Below are positions 45,125-55,559 of a stretch of DNA of 64,000 nt, in pieces (position 1 is the stretch's first letter; each line of letters starts with the position of its first letter). Below the pieces are notes generated by a model. It was not told the DNA's origin, did not search any database, and saw nothing but the letters and a program-made list of their open reading frames with translations. This stretch comes from Boswellia sacra (taxonomy: Eukaryota > Streptophyta > Magnoliopsida > Sapindales > Burseraceae): contig SNVD02000483.1 in the NCBI GenBank assembly GCA_013180625.2, positions 62,001 to 126,000 of the forward strand. Direction: 5' to 3'. A program made the translations under genes and the position numbers.

Positions 45125-45142
45125 TCCCCAAGGACAAAGCCA
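45125..45142 (-). other. Probable PBS of the Tat element
   Basis: On the minus strand TGGCTTTGTCCTTGGGGA, beginning TGG as a tRNA 3' complement must and ending GGGGA as in related elements. It lies between the LTR-homologous block and gag. Confidence 0.5.
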
Positions 45143-46045
45143 AGTTACAAGAGTAGAATTTTGCACACCTGAGAATGGGCTAGATTGCTCCCACTCTGTA
45201 TGAGGTTAGGTTGGGAAGATGATGGTAGGGCTAATAGGACTTTTGATCCATGTTGAAAAATGTCCCTCGTTCTGCTAGTAGGCGGCTTAGCTTTCATCTT
45301 ACCTAGGGGTTGATACATGCCAAAGTACTCCGATGTCTAAGTCAGATACCGATCTTATTATTTAAGTAAAAGAAACTATTTGTAAACTGTGATAAAACTA
45401 TGGCAAGGGAAAAAAGCTAATAAAAGTAAATAGTAGAGGTTAAGATATTTCTTTGGTGCTGTTTGAAGAGAGCACAAACTATTTTCTTTAAGTGGTAAAG
45501 CTATAGAGATATGTAGTTAAATGAATATGAGTGTTCTCTTATGGCTGCATTTGTATTGCTCAAGGTTGGACTCTCCTCCCTAAACTTGCTGTCAAGTTGC
45601 CATGCATATGCCTCCCTTGGGCAGCCATTTTTTTAATGACTATTCATCATGCCTCCATCTCTTCTACCCTTCCCATTTTTTTATTTTGTCCGACCTCTAA
45701 AACCATTATTCCTAGTGATCATGTGCTCTCCAGGTCTTAAGCGTGGGGCTTCCACTATGCTTTGCTGCATCTCTCTCTTTTCACTTCCATTTTTCCTTAT
45801 TTTGTCTAATATTCCTTTCAAAACTAAGCTTTTCCTAGCTGGATGAAGTTTCTCTCACCCCAAAACCCATTTTCGCATTAATTGCTCCTCAATCACCATA
45901 GTAATTACCATGACTTACAATTATTTTTCCCTTTGTCTAGTTATATTTTTTGCTATCTAAAGGTTAGGCTTGTTGACTTATGGGCTACTAGAGTTGAATT
46001 TACTGGGATTGGTCCTGCCTTATACGGACTTGGCCTATATAAATA
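45143..46045 (-). repeat. Tat-type 5' LTR, minus strand, copy 2
   Basis: Collinear with 23,140-24,655 minus its MITE. The uninterrupted version of the MITE target is visible near 45,310-45,335 (GGGGTTGATACATGCCAAAG versus GGGGTTGGTGCTTGCA...TTGCAAAG). The terminal dinucleotides are eroded, so the ends are approximate. Confidence 0.65.
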
Positions 46046-47800
46046 TTATGATGTATGTTGTTATTGAGGCCCCCGAAATCTCTATTTAAGCCTTTCTTTA
46101 ATTAAAAAAATTACAATATTAAAATATATTTAAATAATACCAAAATTACCCTTTTTATAAAACCTTAAAATTTAATTTTTCTAAAACAATATGTCATTTC
46201 TTGCCATCTCTATTATTCATCTCCAAATAGCTCTTCTTGTCTAAGACTAACTGCGTGCCACTCTTCTTCTCCATGCTCAATCATCCCAAAATCCATATAA
46301 CCAGATAAAGTATGCAACTCAGACAAAGATGCTTTACTTTATTTCTTATGTAATATAAACGTAATTCGAGATTTTCAAGAAAGAAAACAACACCATTAAT
46401 ATTGCTACTGCTGACACCTCCACGTTGCATTGAGACACATCGCCCAAAACCTTCTATGGTCTCAACAAGCCCAAGTGTATTCAGTGTAACAATGTCACCC
46501 ATTCCAGGTAATTTTAAATGCATCCTATGGAAGTTCTATTGCTTTTATCGTGATTGTTATTTTGTTTGGTGGTGGTGTTTGTTTGGAATTTGGAGGTTTG
46601 GTTTTTAAATTGCTTATTTGAGCTAAAATTGGTTCAAATTGATTTGAAAAAGAAGAAAATTTGGCATGTAAGTTTGTTACAATTTACAGATTATGAAAAT
46701 TTGTAGTTACAGTGTGGTGTTGGAAATTACAGTTTCTAGAATTAGGGAAATTGCACTGTGAGGACAAATTTATACACAAAGAGTCCAAAAAGTGTTGAAA
46801 TTTAATTGAGTGTGTGGTGAAATTTGGCCTATCCTAGGGTTGTAAAATGATCCTAGTTGCTCTAATTCAGTTCAAAATTGACACCTTTTGCAACTTCTGT
46901 ATAAATTTTGAGCATAGCTCTTGACACTTGATTGGGGTGATTACCTGTAAAAATTATGGAGTTTGGGTTGAGTGGCTTCCTGTTCAGCTCAACTTGGATA
47001 GTTTACAACCCCATATAATAGAATTCTCTCAAAAGGCTTTGAATTGGTCTCATTTTTCTTACAAGTATTGACCTTGGCAATATTAATGTGATAAATTTAA
47101 TCCATTACTTGGTCCACTACATATGAGAACCAAATACATATATTTTTATAACATAATAATTCTTGTTATAGGATTTTGACCATACTTTTCTAACCCTGTA
47201 TTAAGTAATGTGCTTGGGTCAGTTTAGGTTTGTTTTATAATGGCATAGGATTTTAGCATAAATATTTTTTTGTGCTTGATTTTATGTGTTAATATAATGA
47301 ATTAGTTATTTCTATTGTTATCAAATTACATATATAGAGGGAAAATATATATTTGAGGGTGATTTTTCATTCTTGTGTTTGCTTAGTGAAAAGTTGGAGT
47401 CAATTGATCAGACTTTGCTATTTTAGAAATTCTTTACTTAGTTTGTGGTCATTTTACTAACAAGAAACTTTAATAAAAACATGCTATCAACTATTTTTAA
47501 TTTAATAGTTAAAATTTGTCATACGAAGGTGTGTTTTTTAAAATAATATCACTTCGATGTTTTGATTATTATTTAATTGTGAATTATTTCTTTAATTTAG
47601 AATTACAATAAATCGTGTCATATTTTTTATATAAATTTTTCGTATTGATATATAAATGTTTTGAGGATACCAATCTTGATGTCACGGGCTTATCATACAG
47701 TAGTGACCAGGTAACATTGTGCGAGGGAGAGGAAGAATCATCCTTGTGTCATAGCTGAGTTAGAAAGTATTTTAATAGATATGGCTAATGTTGATGAGAA
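46046..47800. other. Unassigned host-like DNA
   Basis: AT-rich; no element or gene family recognised. Overlapping open frames on both strands near 46,281-46,608 have no homology I can name. A splice-donor-like CCAG/GTAATTTT is at about 46,506. Confidence 0.35.
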
Positions 47801-47880
47801 AGACTTATGTGAAAATTTTCCAAGAGGTCTATAATATCCATCAATCTTGAAAAGTTTTAAGACCAGCCAAAATCTGGCAG
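47801..47880 (+). pseudogene. Plant mobile domain gene, upstream exon remnant
   Basis: Reads YPSILKSFKTSQNLA and then a GTAACA donor. Plant mobile domain (PMD) proteins have a P-x-I-L-x-S-F-K-x-H-x-A stretch before the exon found at 55,099, and the phase fits. A TAA precedes YPSIL in the same frame, so the exon is damaged. The copia element at 47,921-55,043 lies 40 bases into the intron. Confidence 0.5.
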
Positions 47881-47915
47881 TAACAGGTTTGATCTATTTA
47901 CTTGCGTTTTGAGAT

Positions 47916-47920
47916 ATTAT
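47916..47920. repeat. 5-bp TSD of the copia element, left copy (ATTAT)
   Basis: Exact copy at 55,044-55,048. Confidence 0.9.
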
Positions 47921-49821
47921 TGTTGACCCAGGTATGGCAACCCAAGAGGGGGGGTGAATTGGGTTTTTATTTATCAATACGAAATTAGAAAACTTTTCTT
48001 GAAAGATCAAAATTATTTAACTCTTTCTTTGAGAATAAAGGTGAAGAAGATGAAAATAGAATGCAATCAATAGAATAGCAATAAAGAACAATCACAAATG
48101 CAAGTAAATGTAAAGAGCATAGGGATAGAGAGAGTGCAAACTCAATTTAGGTGGTTCGGCAAACCTTGCCTACGTCCACGGGCTCCTAGCTCCACGAGCT
48201 AAGCTTTCCACTAAGTTGTAGAAATCTTTACAACTTGCTTGATGAACAACCTCACCAAGACTTTTTCTTCCAACTCTTGATAACACCACACCAAGAGTTC
48301 TTCTTGATGAACACCCTCACCAAGGCAAATTCCTTCAACTCTTGATAACACCACACCAAGAGTTCTTCTTGATGAACAACCTCACCAAGGCAACTTCCTT
48401 CAACTCTTGATAACACCACACCAAGAGTTCTTCTTGATGAACAACCTCACCAAGGCACTTTCCTTCAACCCTTGATAACACCACACCAAGAGTTCTTCTT
48501 GATGAACAACCTCACCAAGGCAACTTTTTTCAACCCTTGGTAACACCACACCAAGATTTCTTCTTGATGAACAACCTCACCAAGGAAAGAGTTTTCTCAA
48601 GGATAACGTTTATCCTTTACAAGAATATCTCACTCTCACCACAATACAAGAACAAGGATAATTTTTACACCAAAAGTACAACTCTCTTCAAAGAGTAGAT
48701 AAAGAATATAAAAGCTCTCTAGACTTGATATTTCTCTTGTTTTTTGCTTGATAGATGCTTCTCTTGCTCTTCTTATTGTTCTCAATGCATGGGAGAAGGG
48801 CTCCTTTTATAGGCAAATGGGATGAACTTAGTCAAGTGAAGACACCAACTCCAAAGTTTTTGCCCACTATAAAAACTGTAATCTTGTCTTCCATTTTTGT
48901 CAATGTTACGTTTGAAATTTGAAAATCTGCAAAACATAAAAGATTTGCACATTTGAATAAGTTTTCCAAAGCATCAAGAATCAAGTCATTTGGATATCCG
49001 TAGCGCAAGATATGGCTAAAACACCATTCGGTGCTCATGTGACTTGATTTTTCTTTCTTGTGTCAGTCCACCAAATTGAATGATAATTCTGTCAGCCTTC
49101 CGTTTGAAATTTGAATTTCTTCAAAACATGAAAGATCTGCATATTTCAATAAGCTTTCGAAAACATTAACAATAAAAGCATTTGGATATCTCTATCTTAA
49201 GATATGGCCAAAACACCATTCGGTGCTCATGTGAGTTGATTTTTCTTCTTTGTGTCAGTCCACCGAATTACATGTCAATTATGTCAGCCTTCTGTTTGAA
49301 ATTTGAATTTTTTCAAAACATATGAAATGTTCTCATTAAGTCATCTTTCCAATGCCACAAGAATCAAGTCATTTTGATTTTTGTAGCTCAAGATATGTCC
49401 AAATGAGTATTCAGTGCTCATGTCAGCTGCTTCCATTTGTCTTTCAATTTGCATGATAATTTGGACAACCTTGCTCTTGAAATTTAAATTTCATTAAAAC
49501 ATATGAAATGTTATAAATTGAGTAAGCTTTCCAAAGGCTCAATAATCACATCATTTGGATATTTTTAGAGATATATATGACTAATTGATTAAACATTGCT
49601 CATGTGTAACATTCCTTGAGTCAATCCTTGTTCTTAAACTTTGGTGCCTTTAACATGTAGTCTTCTCCTTACCTTCAACACTTCATTTTAATAAGCCTCT
49701 TCTTGATTTTAAAATTATTTCAATGATCTTACTCTTGCACATAAATAAACATGTTAGTAAATCTCAATTAATCAATGTGTATTGTTATCATCAAAATTAT
49801 CATGTAGCCTTGGGGCTAACA
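47921..49821 (-). repeat. Copia 3' LTR
   Basis: On the minus strand starts TGTTAGCCCCAAGG and ends ACCTGGGTCAACA. Contains a TATA box (rc of CTTTTATA, 48,804-48,811), six 65-bp repeats at 48,241-48,630, and four longer degenerate repeats of about 190 bp between 48,830 and 49,560 that carry CCATTCGGTGCTCATGTGA. Confidence 0.93.
48241..48630. repeat. Six 65-bp tandem repeats in the 3' LTR
   Basis: GATGAACAACCTCACCAAG recurs at 48,241, 48,306, 48,371, 48,436, 48,501 and 48,566, an exact 65-bp step. Units also contain AACTCTTGATAACACCACAC. Homologous to 53,538-53,927. Confidence 0.95.
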
Positions 49822-49835
49822 ATCTCCCCCTTTTT
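49822..49835 (-). other. Copia polypurine tract
   Basis: On the minus strand AAAAAGGGGGAGAT directly before the TG of the 3' LTR. Confidence 0.9.
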
Positions 49836-50124
49836 GATGATGACAAACCATTGATTGCTTTCAAATAATATCTAAAATAAAGAATGAAAATAAATCAAGA
49901 ATAAACAAAAAAATGGCACTTGTTATGAATATAAGCAATCCAACCATTTCTCCCTCTTTTGTTATCATAAAAAAGATTTAATCAAATTAACTACTCCCCC
50001 TAAATATATTCTCCCCCTTAACATATGCTACCATTCAAAGATTATCATATAAAAACAAAGTTAAGACATATCCAACATGCCTAATTCTCTTCTAATTATG
50101 CAAAATATATCTTGACTAAGGGGT
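49836..50124 (-). other. Copia pol deletion region
   Basis: Only about 290 bp separate the first RT residues from the PPT. It holds repeated CTCCCCC-type pieces (purine tracts on the minus strand) near 49,985-50,025. RT palm and RNase H, about 2 kb in autonomous relatives, are absent. Confidence 0.7.
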
Positions 50125-50307
50125 TTAGTCATATTTACGTCTAGGGACTAATTCCCAAACTTGATTTCTCTCAAATTGGTTCAATTCTTTTTGCATAGCC
50201 AAAATCCAACTTTTCTCATTTTTGGCTTCTTTAAAAGATTTTGGTTCAAATTGAGAGACAAATGCAAAATGATTACAAAAGTTCCTAAAAGAAGATCTAT
50301 TTCTCAT
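50125..50307 (-). pseudogene. Copia RT N-terminal fragment
   Basis: Open frame with EPKSFKEAKNEKSWILAMQK and ELNQFERNQVWELVPR, the entry to copia RT. It ends before any catalytic motif. Confidence 0.85.
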
Positions 50308-50514
50308 ACCTTATGATGGTTCACCAATAATGAGATCTTTTAGGGTGAGCTTTTATGTACCTTCATTTCTTTGATAATTCTTGGAAAGAATCATTTACTT
50401 CCTCACGCTTTTCTTGTCGAAGTTGTAATTTATCTTGGCTCTTTTCATCAAGCCTTGATTCCATGATTTGCTTTTCTACCTCAACAATATCATCATCTAA
50501 ATTCTTTGAAGAAA

Positions 50515-51318
50515 TCACATTAGTTTCATCAAATTCATCATGCATAGATTCTTTAATAGTAAGAGTTTTTTTGTTAAAACTCTATATGCTTTACTATGGT
50601 TGGAGTAGCCAACAAAAATTCCAACACCGACTTTTGCATCAAATTTTCCAAGGTTATCCTTGGTGTTTAAAATAAAACATTTACATCCAAAAACATTAAA
50701 AAATCTAATGTTGGGTTTTCTTCCTTTCCAAAGTTCATAAGGAGTTTTCTTTATTAAAGCTCTAATATGGACTCTATTGATTATAAAGCATGCAGTATTA
50801 ACGGCTTCGGCCCAAAAATATTTTGCCAAATTATTTTCAAGTAAAATGGTCCTAGCCATTTCTTGGATAATCCTATTTTTCCTTTCAATAACACCATTTT
50901 GTTGTGGAGTTCTAGGTGCGAAAAAATTATGTTCAAAACCATTTTCATCACAAAGATTTTCAAAAGAGACATTGTCTACTTCACCACCATGATCACTCCT
51001 AATGGACATAATAGAATACCCTTTTTTATTTTGGACTCTTTTTGTAAATTTTGAAAAAGCTTGTGTGGCCTCATTTTTAGTATTCAAGAATAATACCCAA
51101 GTGAATCTTGAATAATCATCCACAATAACAAAAACATAATACTTTCCACCAAGGCTTTGAGTTCTTGATAGTCCAAATAAATCTAAATGAAGTAATTGTA
51201 AAGGTTTATTTGTTGAAATAAATTTCTTTTGTTTAAAAGAAGTTCTCACTTGTTTTCCAAATTGACAAGCATCACAAATCTTATCCTTTTCAAATTTTAT
51301 TTTTTGGAAGACCATCAA
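50515..51318 (-). pseudogene. Copia integrase
   Basis: 267-codon open frame. It reads the end of the zinc finger (CDACQFGKQVRTSF), the catalytic core with LHLDLFG (first Asp), SDHGGE (second Asp) and NGVIERKNR (Glu), FWAEAVNTACFIINR, and the C-terminal FNVFGCKCFI. All D,D-35-E residues are present, so this domain looks intact even though the rest of pol is not. The histidines of the zinc finger fall upstream, in a damaged stretch. Confidence 0.9.
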
Positions 51319-51756
51319 CTAAATCATTTTTAGAAATTTTTGAAATTGTGTCCATGCTAGCATGACCTAGCCTTCTATGCCATAACCCAGCATCATGATT
51401 AACAATGAAACATTTTCTACATGATCATTAACATCAATATCAATTGTATAAATATTACCACATCTATTACCAACAAATAATGTCTTATTGTTACTAACAT
51501 CCTTAATCACACATCTATTAGGCTCAAAAGCAACAAAATATCCCTTATCACAAATTAACTAATGCTAATCAAATCATGTTTTAAACCATTAACAAGCAAA
51601 ATATTTTCAATAATAAGTGAAAAGGGTTACCAATATCACCATGTTCGATTACCCTTCCTTTGGCATTATCACCGAAGGTCACATATCCTCCTTTCTTCAT
51701 GATTAATCTTGAGAACTTGGAGGCATCTCCGGTCATATGCCTTGAGCATCCACTAT
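51319..51756 (-). pseudogene. Copia protease, frameshifted
   Basis: Read just below 51,770: WYLDSGCSRHMTGD, the copia aspartic protease active site (D-S-G), followed by KGGYVTFGDNAKGRVI. Frameshifts then disconnect it from integrase. Confidence 0.8.
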
Positions 51757-52485
51757 CTAAGTACCACTTGTGTTTGCCACTCCTTTGTTTCTACAATCAA
51801 CATTAAAAGAGCGACTTTTTGGTACCCAAATGTTCTTGGGTCCTTGGGGGTTAGTTATGGTACTTTTTGGAACCCATATTTGTTTCAAATTAGGATTTCT
51901 CTTAATATAGCAAGAATGCACTTTGTGTCCTTTTCTTCCATAATAAGTACATGAATGATTAGGATTATTCCTAGAAGATGCATGAACAAAATAGTTTTTA
52001 AAATACTTTTGATTTTTATGACTTTTATATCCTAACCCTCTTTTATCAAAAACACACCTTTGGTTTTGTAACATAGAATTCAAATTTTTTGTGCTTTTTG
52101 TAAAACTATCAACAATATTTCTTAAGTCATTATTTTCCTTTTTCAAAATAACATTTTCTTTCTCTAATTTATCAAAATCCTTTTGTTTTAAAATCTCATT
52201 TTCAGTTTTTAAAAAATGTATTTGACTTTCCAAATTTTCAAAATCTTTTTGCTTTAAAATTTCATTTTCATTTTCTAAAGCTTCATTTATTTCCACCAAC
52301 TCTTCTAATTGAGATAACATGATTTTTGACTTCTTTTTGAAAGCATTGATTTTTGAATTTTGTTTATCAACTTGCACATGTAAATTTTGGAATGCTTCAA
52401 GTAATTCATCATATGAAAGCTTAGGATCATGGTTTAGAATACTTATCTCATTTTCTCTTAAAGCCATGAAGCACATGTTTGCCAC
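51757..52485 (-). pseudogene. Copia gag C-terminal part with coiled coil and damaged knuckle
   Basis: Open frame of 242 codons. Residues 30-140 are Glu/Lys/Leu-rich with repeated ENEILKQKDF, a clear coiled coil. Then CTYYGRKGHKVHSC, a CCHC knuckle whose second Cys is Tyr. It is in another frame than 52,458-53,138; the overlap of 28 bases points to a frameshift within one original ORF. Confidence 0.85.
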
Positions 52486-53138
52486 TTTGCAATCTTCTTC
52501 TTCATTCTTTTCAAGGTGATTTCATGAGTCATGAGAGAACCCATAAGTTCTTCTAATGGTAGTTTGGTGAGGTCCTTTGCTTCTTGAATTGCCGTCACCT
52601 TTGGCTCCCAAGATTTTGGTAGACACCTAAGAATCTTTCTCACCATTTCAACATTAGAATAAGATTTACCAAGAGATTTCAAACCATTGACAATATCCAT
52701 AAATCTAGTAAACATTTCAGAAATTGATTCATCCGATTTCATCTTAAAAAGCTCATAACTATGAACTAGCATACTAATTTTGGATTCTTTAACTTGACTA
52801 GTTCCTTCATGAGTTACTTCAAGTGTGTGCCATATTTCTTGTGCCGTAGAACAAGTAGATATTCTATTAAACTCATTTCTATCTAGAGCACAATACAACA
52901 CATTCATAGCTTTAGCATTCAAACTCAATTTCTTTTTATCATCTTCACTAAACTCTTTAGGTTCTTTAAGCATGCATTCCCAATTTTCAATTTTGGTAGG
53001 AACAAAAGGTCCTTCCAAAACAATAGACCACAAATCATAATCAAAAGATTTCAAGAAAATACTCATTCTAGTTTTCCAATAAAAGTAATCACTTCCATGA
53101 AAAAATGGAGGTCTAGATATACAAAAGTCCCTCAACAT
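52458..53138 (-). pseudogene. Copia gag N-terminal part
   Basis: 226-codon open frame starting MLRDFCISRPPFFHGSDYFY; contains WKTRMSIFLKSFDYDLW, KAMNVLYCALDRNEFNRI, AQEIWHTLEVTHEGTSQVKE and RKILRCLPKSWEPKVTAI, the copia-type retrotransposon gag domain. It starts 80 bases after the PBS-side LTR. Confidence 0.9.
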
Positions 53139-53204
53139 ATGAAGTTGAATTAAAAGTTGCCATAGCTCAAAATCGGTTAAGATTTAAAAAAAATGAGCAA
53201 CCTT

Positions 53205-53216
53205 GCTCTGATACCA
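53205..53216 (-). other. Copia primer-binding site
   Basis: TGGTATCAGAGC on the minus strand, two bases from the 5' LTR end; the standard plant copia site complementary to initiator methionine tRNA. Confidence 0.97.
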
Positions 53217-53218
53217 CT

Positions 53219-55043
53219 TGTTGACCCAGGTATGGCAACCCAAGAGGGGGGGTGAATTGGGTTTTTATTTATCAAAACGGATTTAGAAAACTTTTCTTGA
53301 AATATCAAAATTATTTAACTCTTTCTTTGAGAATAAAGATGAAGAAGATGAAATAGAATGCAATCAAGAGAATGGCAATAAAGAACAATCACAAGTGCAA
53401 GTAAATGTAAAGAGCATAGGGATAGAGAGAGTGCAAACTCAATTTACGTGGTTCAGCAAACCTTGCCTACGTCCACGGGCTCCTAGCTCCACAAGCTAAG
53501 CTTTCCACTAAGTTGTAGAAATCTTTACAACTTGCTTGATGAACAACCTCACCAAGACTTTTTCTTTCAACTCTTGATAACACCACACCAAGAGTTCTTC
53601 TTGATGAACAACCTTACCAAGGTAACTTCCTTCAACTCTTGATAACACCACACCAAGAGTTCTTCTTGATGAACAACCTCACCAAGGCAACTTCCTTCAA
53701 CCCTTGATAACACCACACTAAGAGTTCTTCTTGATGAACAACCTCACCAAGGCAACTTTCCTCAACTCTTGATAACACCACACCAAGAGTTCTTCTTGAT
53801 AAACAACCTCACCAAGGCAACTTTTTTCAACCCTTGGTAACACCACACCAAGAGTTCTTCTTGATGAACAACCTCACCAAGGAAAGAGTTTTCTCAAGGA
53901 TAACTTTTATCCTTTACAAGAATATCTCACTCTCACCACAATACAAGAACAAGGATAATTTTTACACCAAAAGTACAACTCTCTTCAAAGAGTAGATAAA
54001 GAATATAAAAGCTCTCTAGACTTGATATTTCTCTTGTTTTTTGCTTCATAGATGCTTCTCTTGCAACTTCTTATTGTTCTAAATGCATGGGAGAAGGGCT
54101 CCTTTTATAGGCAAATGGGATGAACTTAGTCAAGTGAAGACACCAACTCCAAATTTTTTGCCCACTATAAAAACCGTAATCTTGTCTTCCATTTTTGTCA
54201 ATGTTCTGTTTGAAATTTGAAAATCTACAAAACATAAAAGATTTGCACATTTGAATAAGTTTTTCAACGCATCAAGAATCAAGTCATTTGGATATCTGTA
54301 GCGCAAGATATGGCCAAAACACCATTCGGTGCTCATGTGACTTGATTTTTCTTTCTTGTGTCAGTCCACCAAATTGATTGATAATTCTGTCAGCCTTCCG
54401 TTTGAAATTTGAATTTCTTCAAAACATGAAAGATCTGCATATTTCAATAAGATTTCCAAAACATTAAGAATAAAAGCATTTGGATATCTCTATCTTAAGA
54501 TATGGCCAAAACACCATTCGGTGCTCATGTGAGTTGATTTTTCTTCTTTGTGTCAGTCCACCGAATTGCATGTCAATTATGTCGGCCTTCTGTTTGAAAT
54601 TTGAATTTTTTCAAAACATATGAAATGTTCTTCATTAAGTCATCTTTCCAATGCCACAAGAATCAAGTCATTTTGATTTTTCTATCTCAAGATATCTCTT
54701 GAAATTTGAATTTCATTAAAACATATGAAATGTTATAAATTTAGTAAGCTTTCCAAAGGCTCAAGAATCACATCATTTGGATATTTGTAGAGATATATAT
54801 GACCAATTGATTGAACATTGCTCATATGTCACGTTCCTTGAGTCAATCCTTGTTCTTAAACTTTGGTGCCTTTGACATGTAGTCTTCTCCTTAGCTTCAA
54901 CACTTCATTTTAATAAGCCTCTTCTTGATTTTAAAATTATTTCAATGATCTTACTTTTGCACATAAATAAACATGTTAGTAAATCTCAATTAATCAATGT
55001 GTATTGTTATCATCAAAATTATCATGTAGCCTTAGGGCTAATA
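53219..55043 (-). repeat. Copia 5' LTR
   Basis: Same ends as the other LTR except that the outer CA on the + strand reads TA (55,042-55,043). TATA box rc of CTTTTATA at 54,102-54,109. It lacks one of the longer internal repeats near 54,690, which explains most of the length difference. Confidence 0.93.
53538..53927. repeat. Six 65-bp tandem repeats in the 5' LTR
   Basis: GATGAACAACCT steps at 53,538, 53,603, 53,668, 53,733, 53,798 and 53,863. Same copy number and period as in the other LTR. Confidence 0.95.
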
Positions 55044-55048
55044 ATTAT
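55044..55048. repeat. 5-bp TSD of the copia element, right copy (ATTAT)
   Basis: Matches 47,916-47,920. Confidence 0.9.
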
Positions 55049-55098
55049 ATATAACTTAAAGTTAATGAATACTCATGTTATTTATTCTTTGTTGTAGG

Positions 55099-55345
55099 AT
55101 CGTTTTCCTTTAAAATGTCTACGCCATGTAATTAAGATATTTGAGTGGCTATATGACAATCATGCCAATAATGTCAGATTTAATAACATCATCACAAAAT
55201 CTGGGTTGTCACAATTAATAACGTGTTCTTATTGTTACATTAATCGAACAATTGTATTAGCTTTTATGAAGAGATGGCAACTTGATACAAACACATTTCA
55301 CCTTCCATTTGGTGAAATGACCATTACACTTCATGATGCTTCAAA
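55099..55345 (+). pseudogene. Plant mobile domain (PMD) exon
   Basis: Preceded by a good acceptor (CTTTGTTGTAG). Reads DRFPLKCLRHVIKIFEWLYD, GLSQLITCSYCYINRTI, and FMKRWQLDTNTFHLPFGEMT followed by ITLHDAS. The R-W-x-x-x-T-x-T-F-H-L-P-x-G-E-x-T-I-T-L core is diagnostic of the plant mobile domain, found in MAIN/MAIL nuclear proteins and in some MULE- and Ty3-linked genes. The next conserved part (usually LGLP) is not found; the frame ends SNKSWYSD and a short tail. The upstream exon at 47.8 kb has a stop. Likely a remnant of a host or transposon-derived PMD gene. Confidence 0.7.
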
Positions 55346-55559
55346 TAAGTCTTGGTATTCTGATTACATGTTAGACAATTTTTTTTTTGTTAATTTGTAA
55401 GCATTAGATTTTGGCTTATAGTCTAAATGTCTAATGATGATAGCCAGACACACTAATAAGATGCAAAATTGGATCCAAAGGGCATTGGAACTTCAAAAAG
55501 AGACACTAGGATGAGGGGAAAATAGATGAAACAGTTAATAAACACAATTAGAAGGTAGA
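55346..55559. other. Flank between PMD exon and Ogre-like LTR
   Basis: No coding signal; the true start of the LTR may lie in this stretch. Confidence 0.35.

Larger units (their letters stand above)
42990..46045 (-). mobile_element. Truncated Tat-type Ty3 element, minus strand
   Basis: On the minus strand: LTR (46,045-45,143), PBS, gag (45,024-44,290), then directly integrase (about 44,060-43,282) and a short 3' remnant. Protease, RT and RNase H are missing between gag and integrase, and no 3' LTR is found. Stops and frameshifts throughout. Confidence 0.75.
47921..55043 (-). mobile_element. Ty1/copia LTR retrotransposon lacking RT and RNase H, minus strand
   Basis: 7,123 bp with LTRs of 1,901 and 1,825 bp, matching 5-bp TSDs, a methionine-tRNA-type PBS at 53,205-53,216 and a PPT at 49,822-49,835, all in minus-strand order. 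gag, protease and integrase are recognisable; RT is cut off after its first residues. Gag resembles the SIRE branch of copia (lineage by eye). The LTRs are very similar apart from indels, suggesting a fairly young insertion, while the coding part carries frameshifts. Non-autonomous. Confidence 0.92.

Noticed and set aside
46281..46608. Overlapping open frames on both strands near 46.4 kb
   Set aside because: No recognisable family, no conserved motif, and mutual overlap; could be exonic but cannot be supported.
48241..48630. CRISPR-like regular repeat
   Set aside because: 65-bp direct tandem units without variable spacers, duplicated in the other LTR; plant LTR minisatellite.
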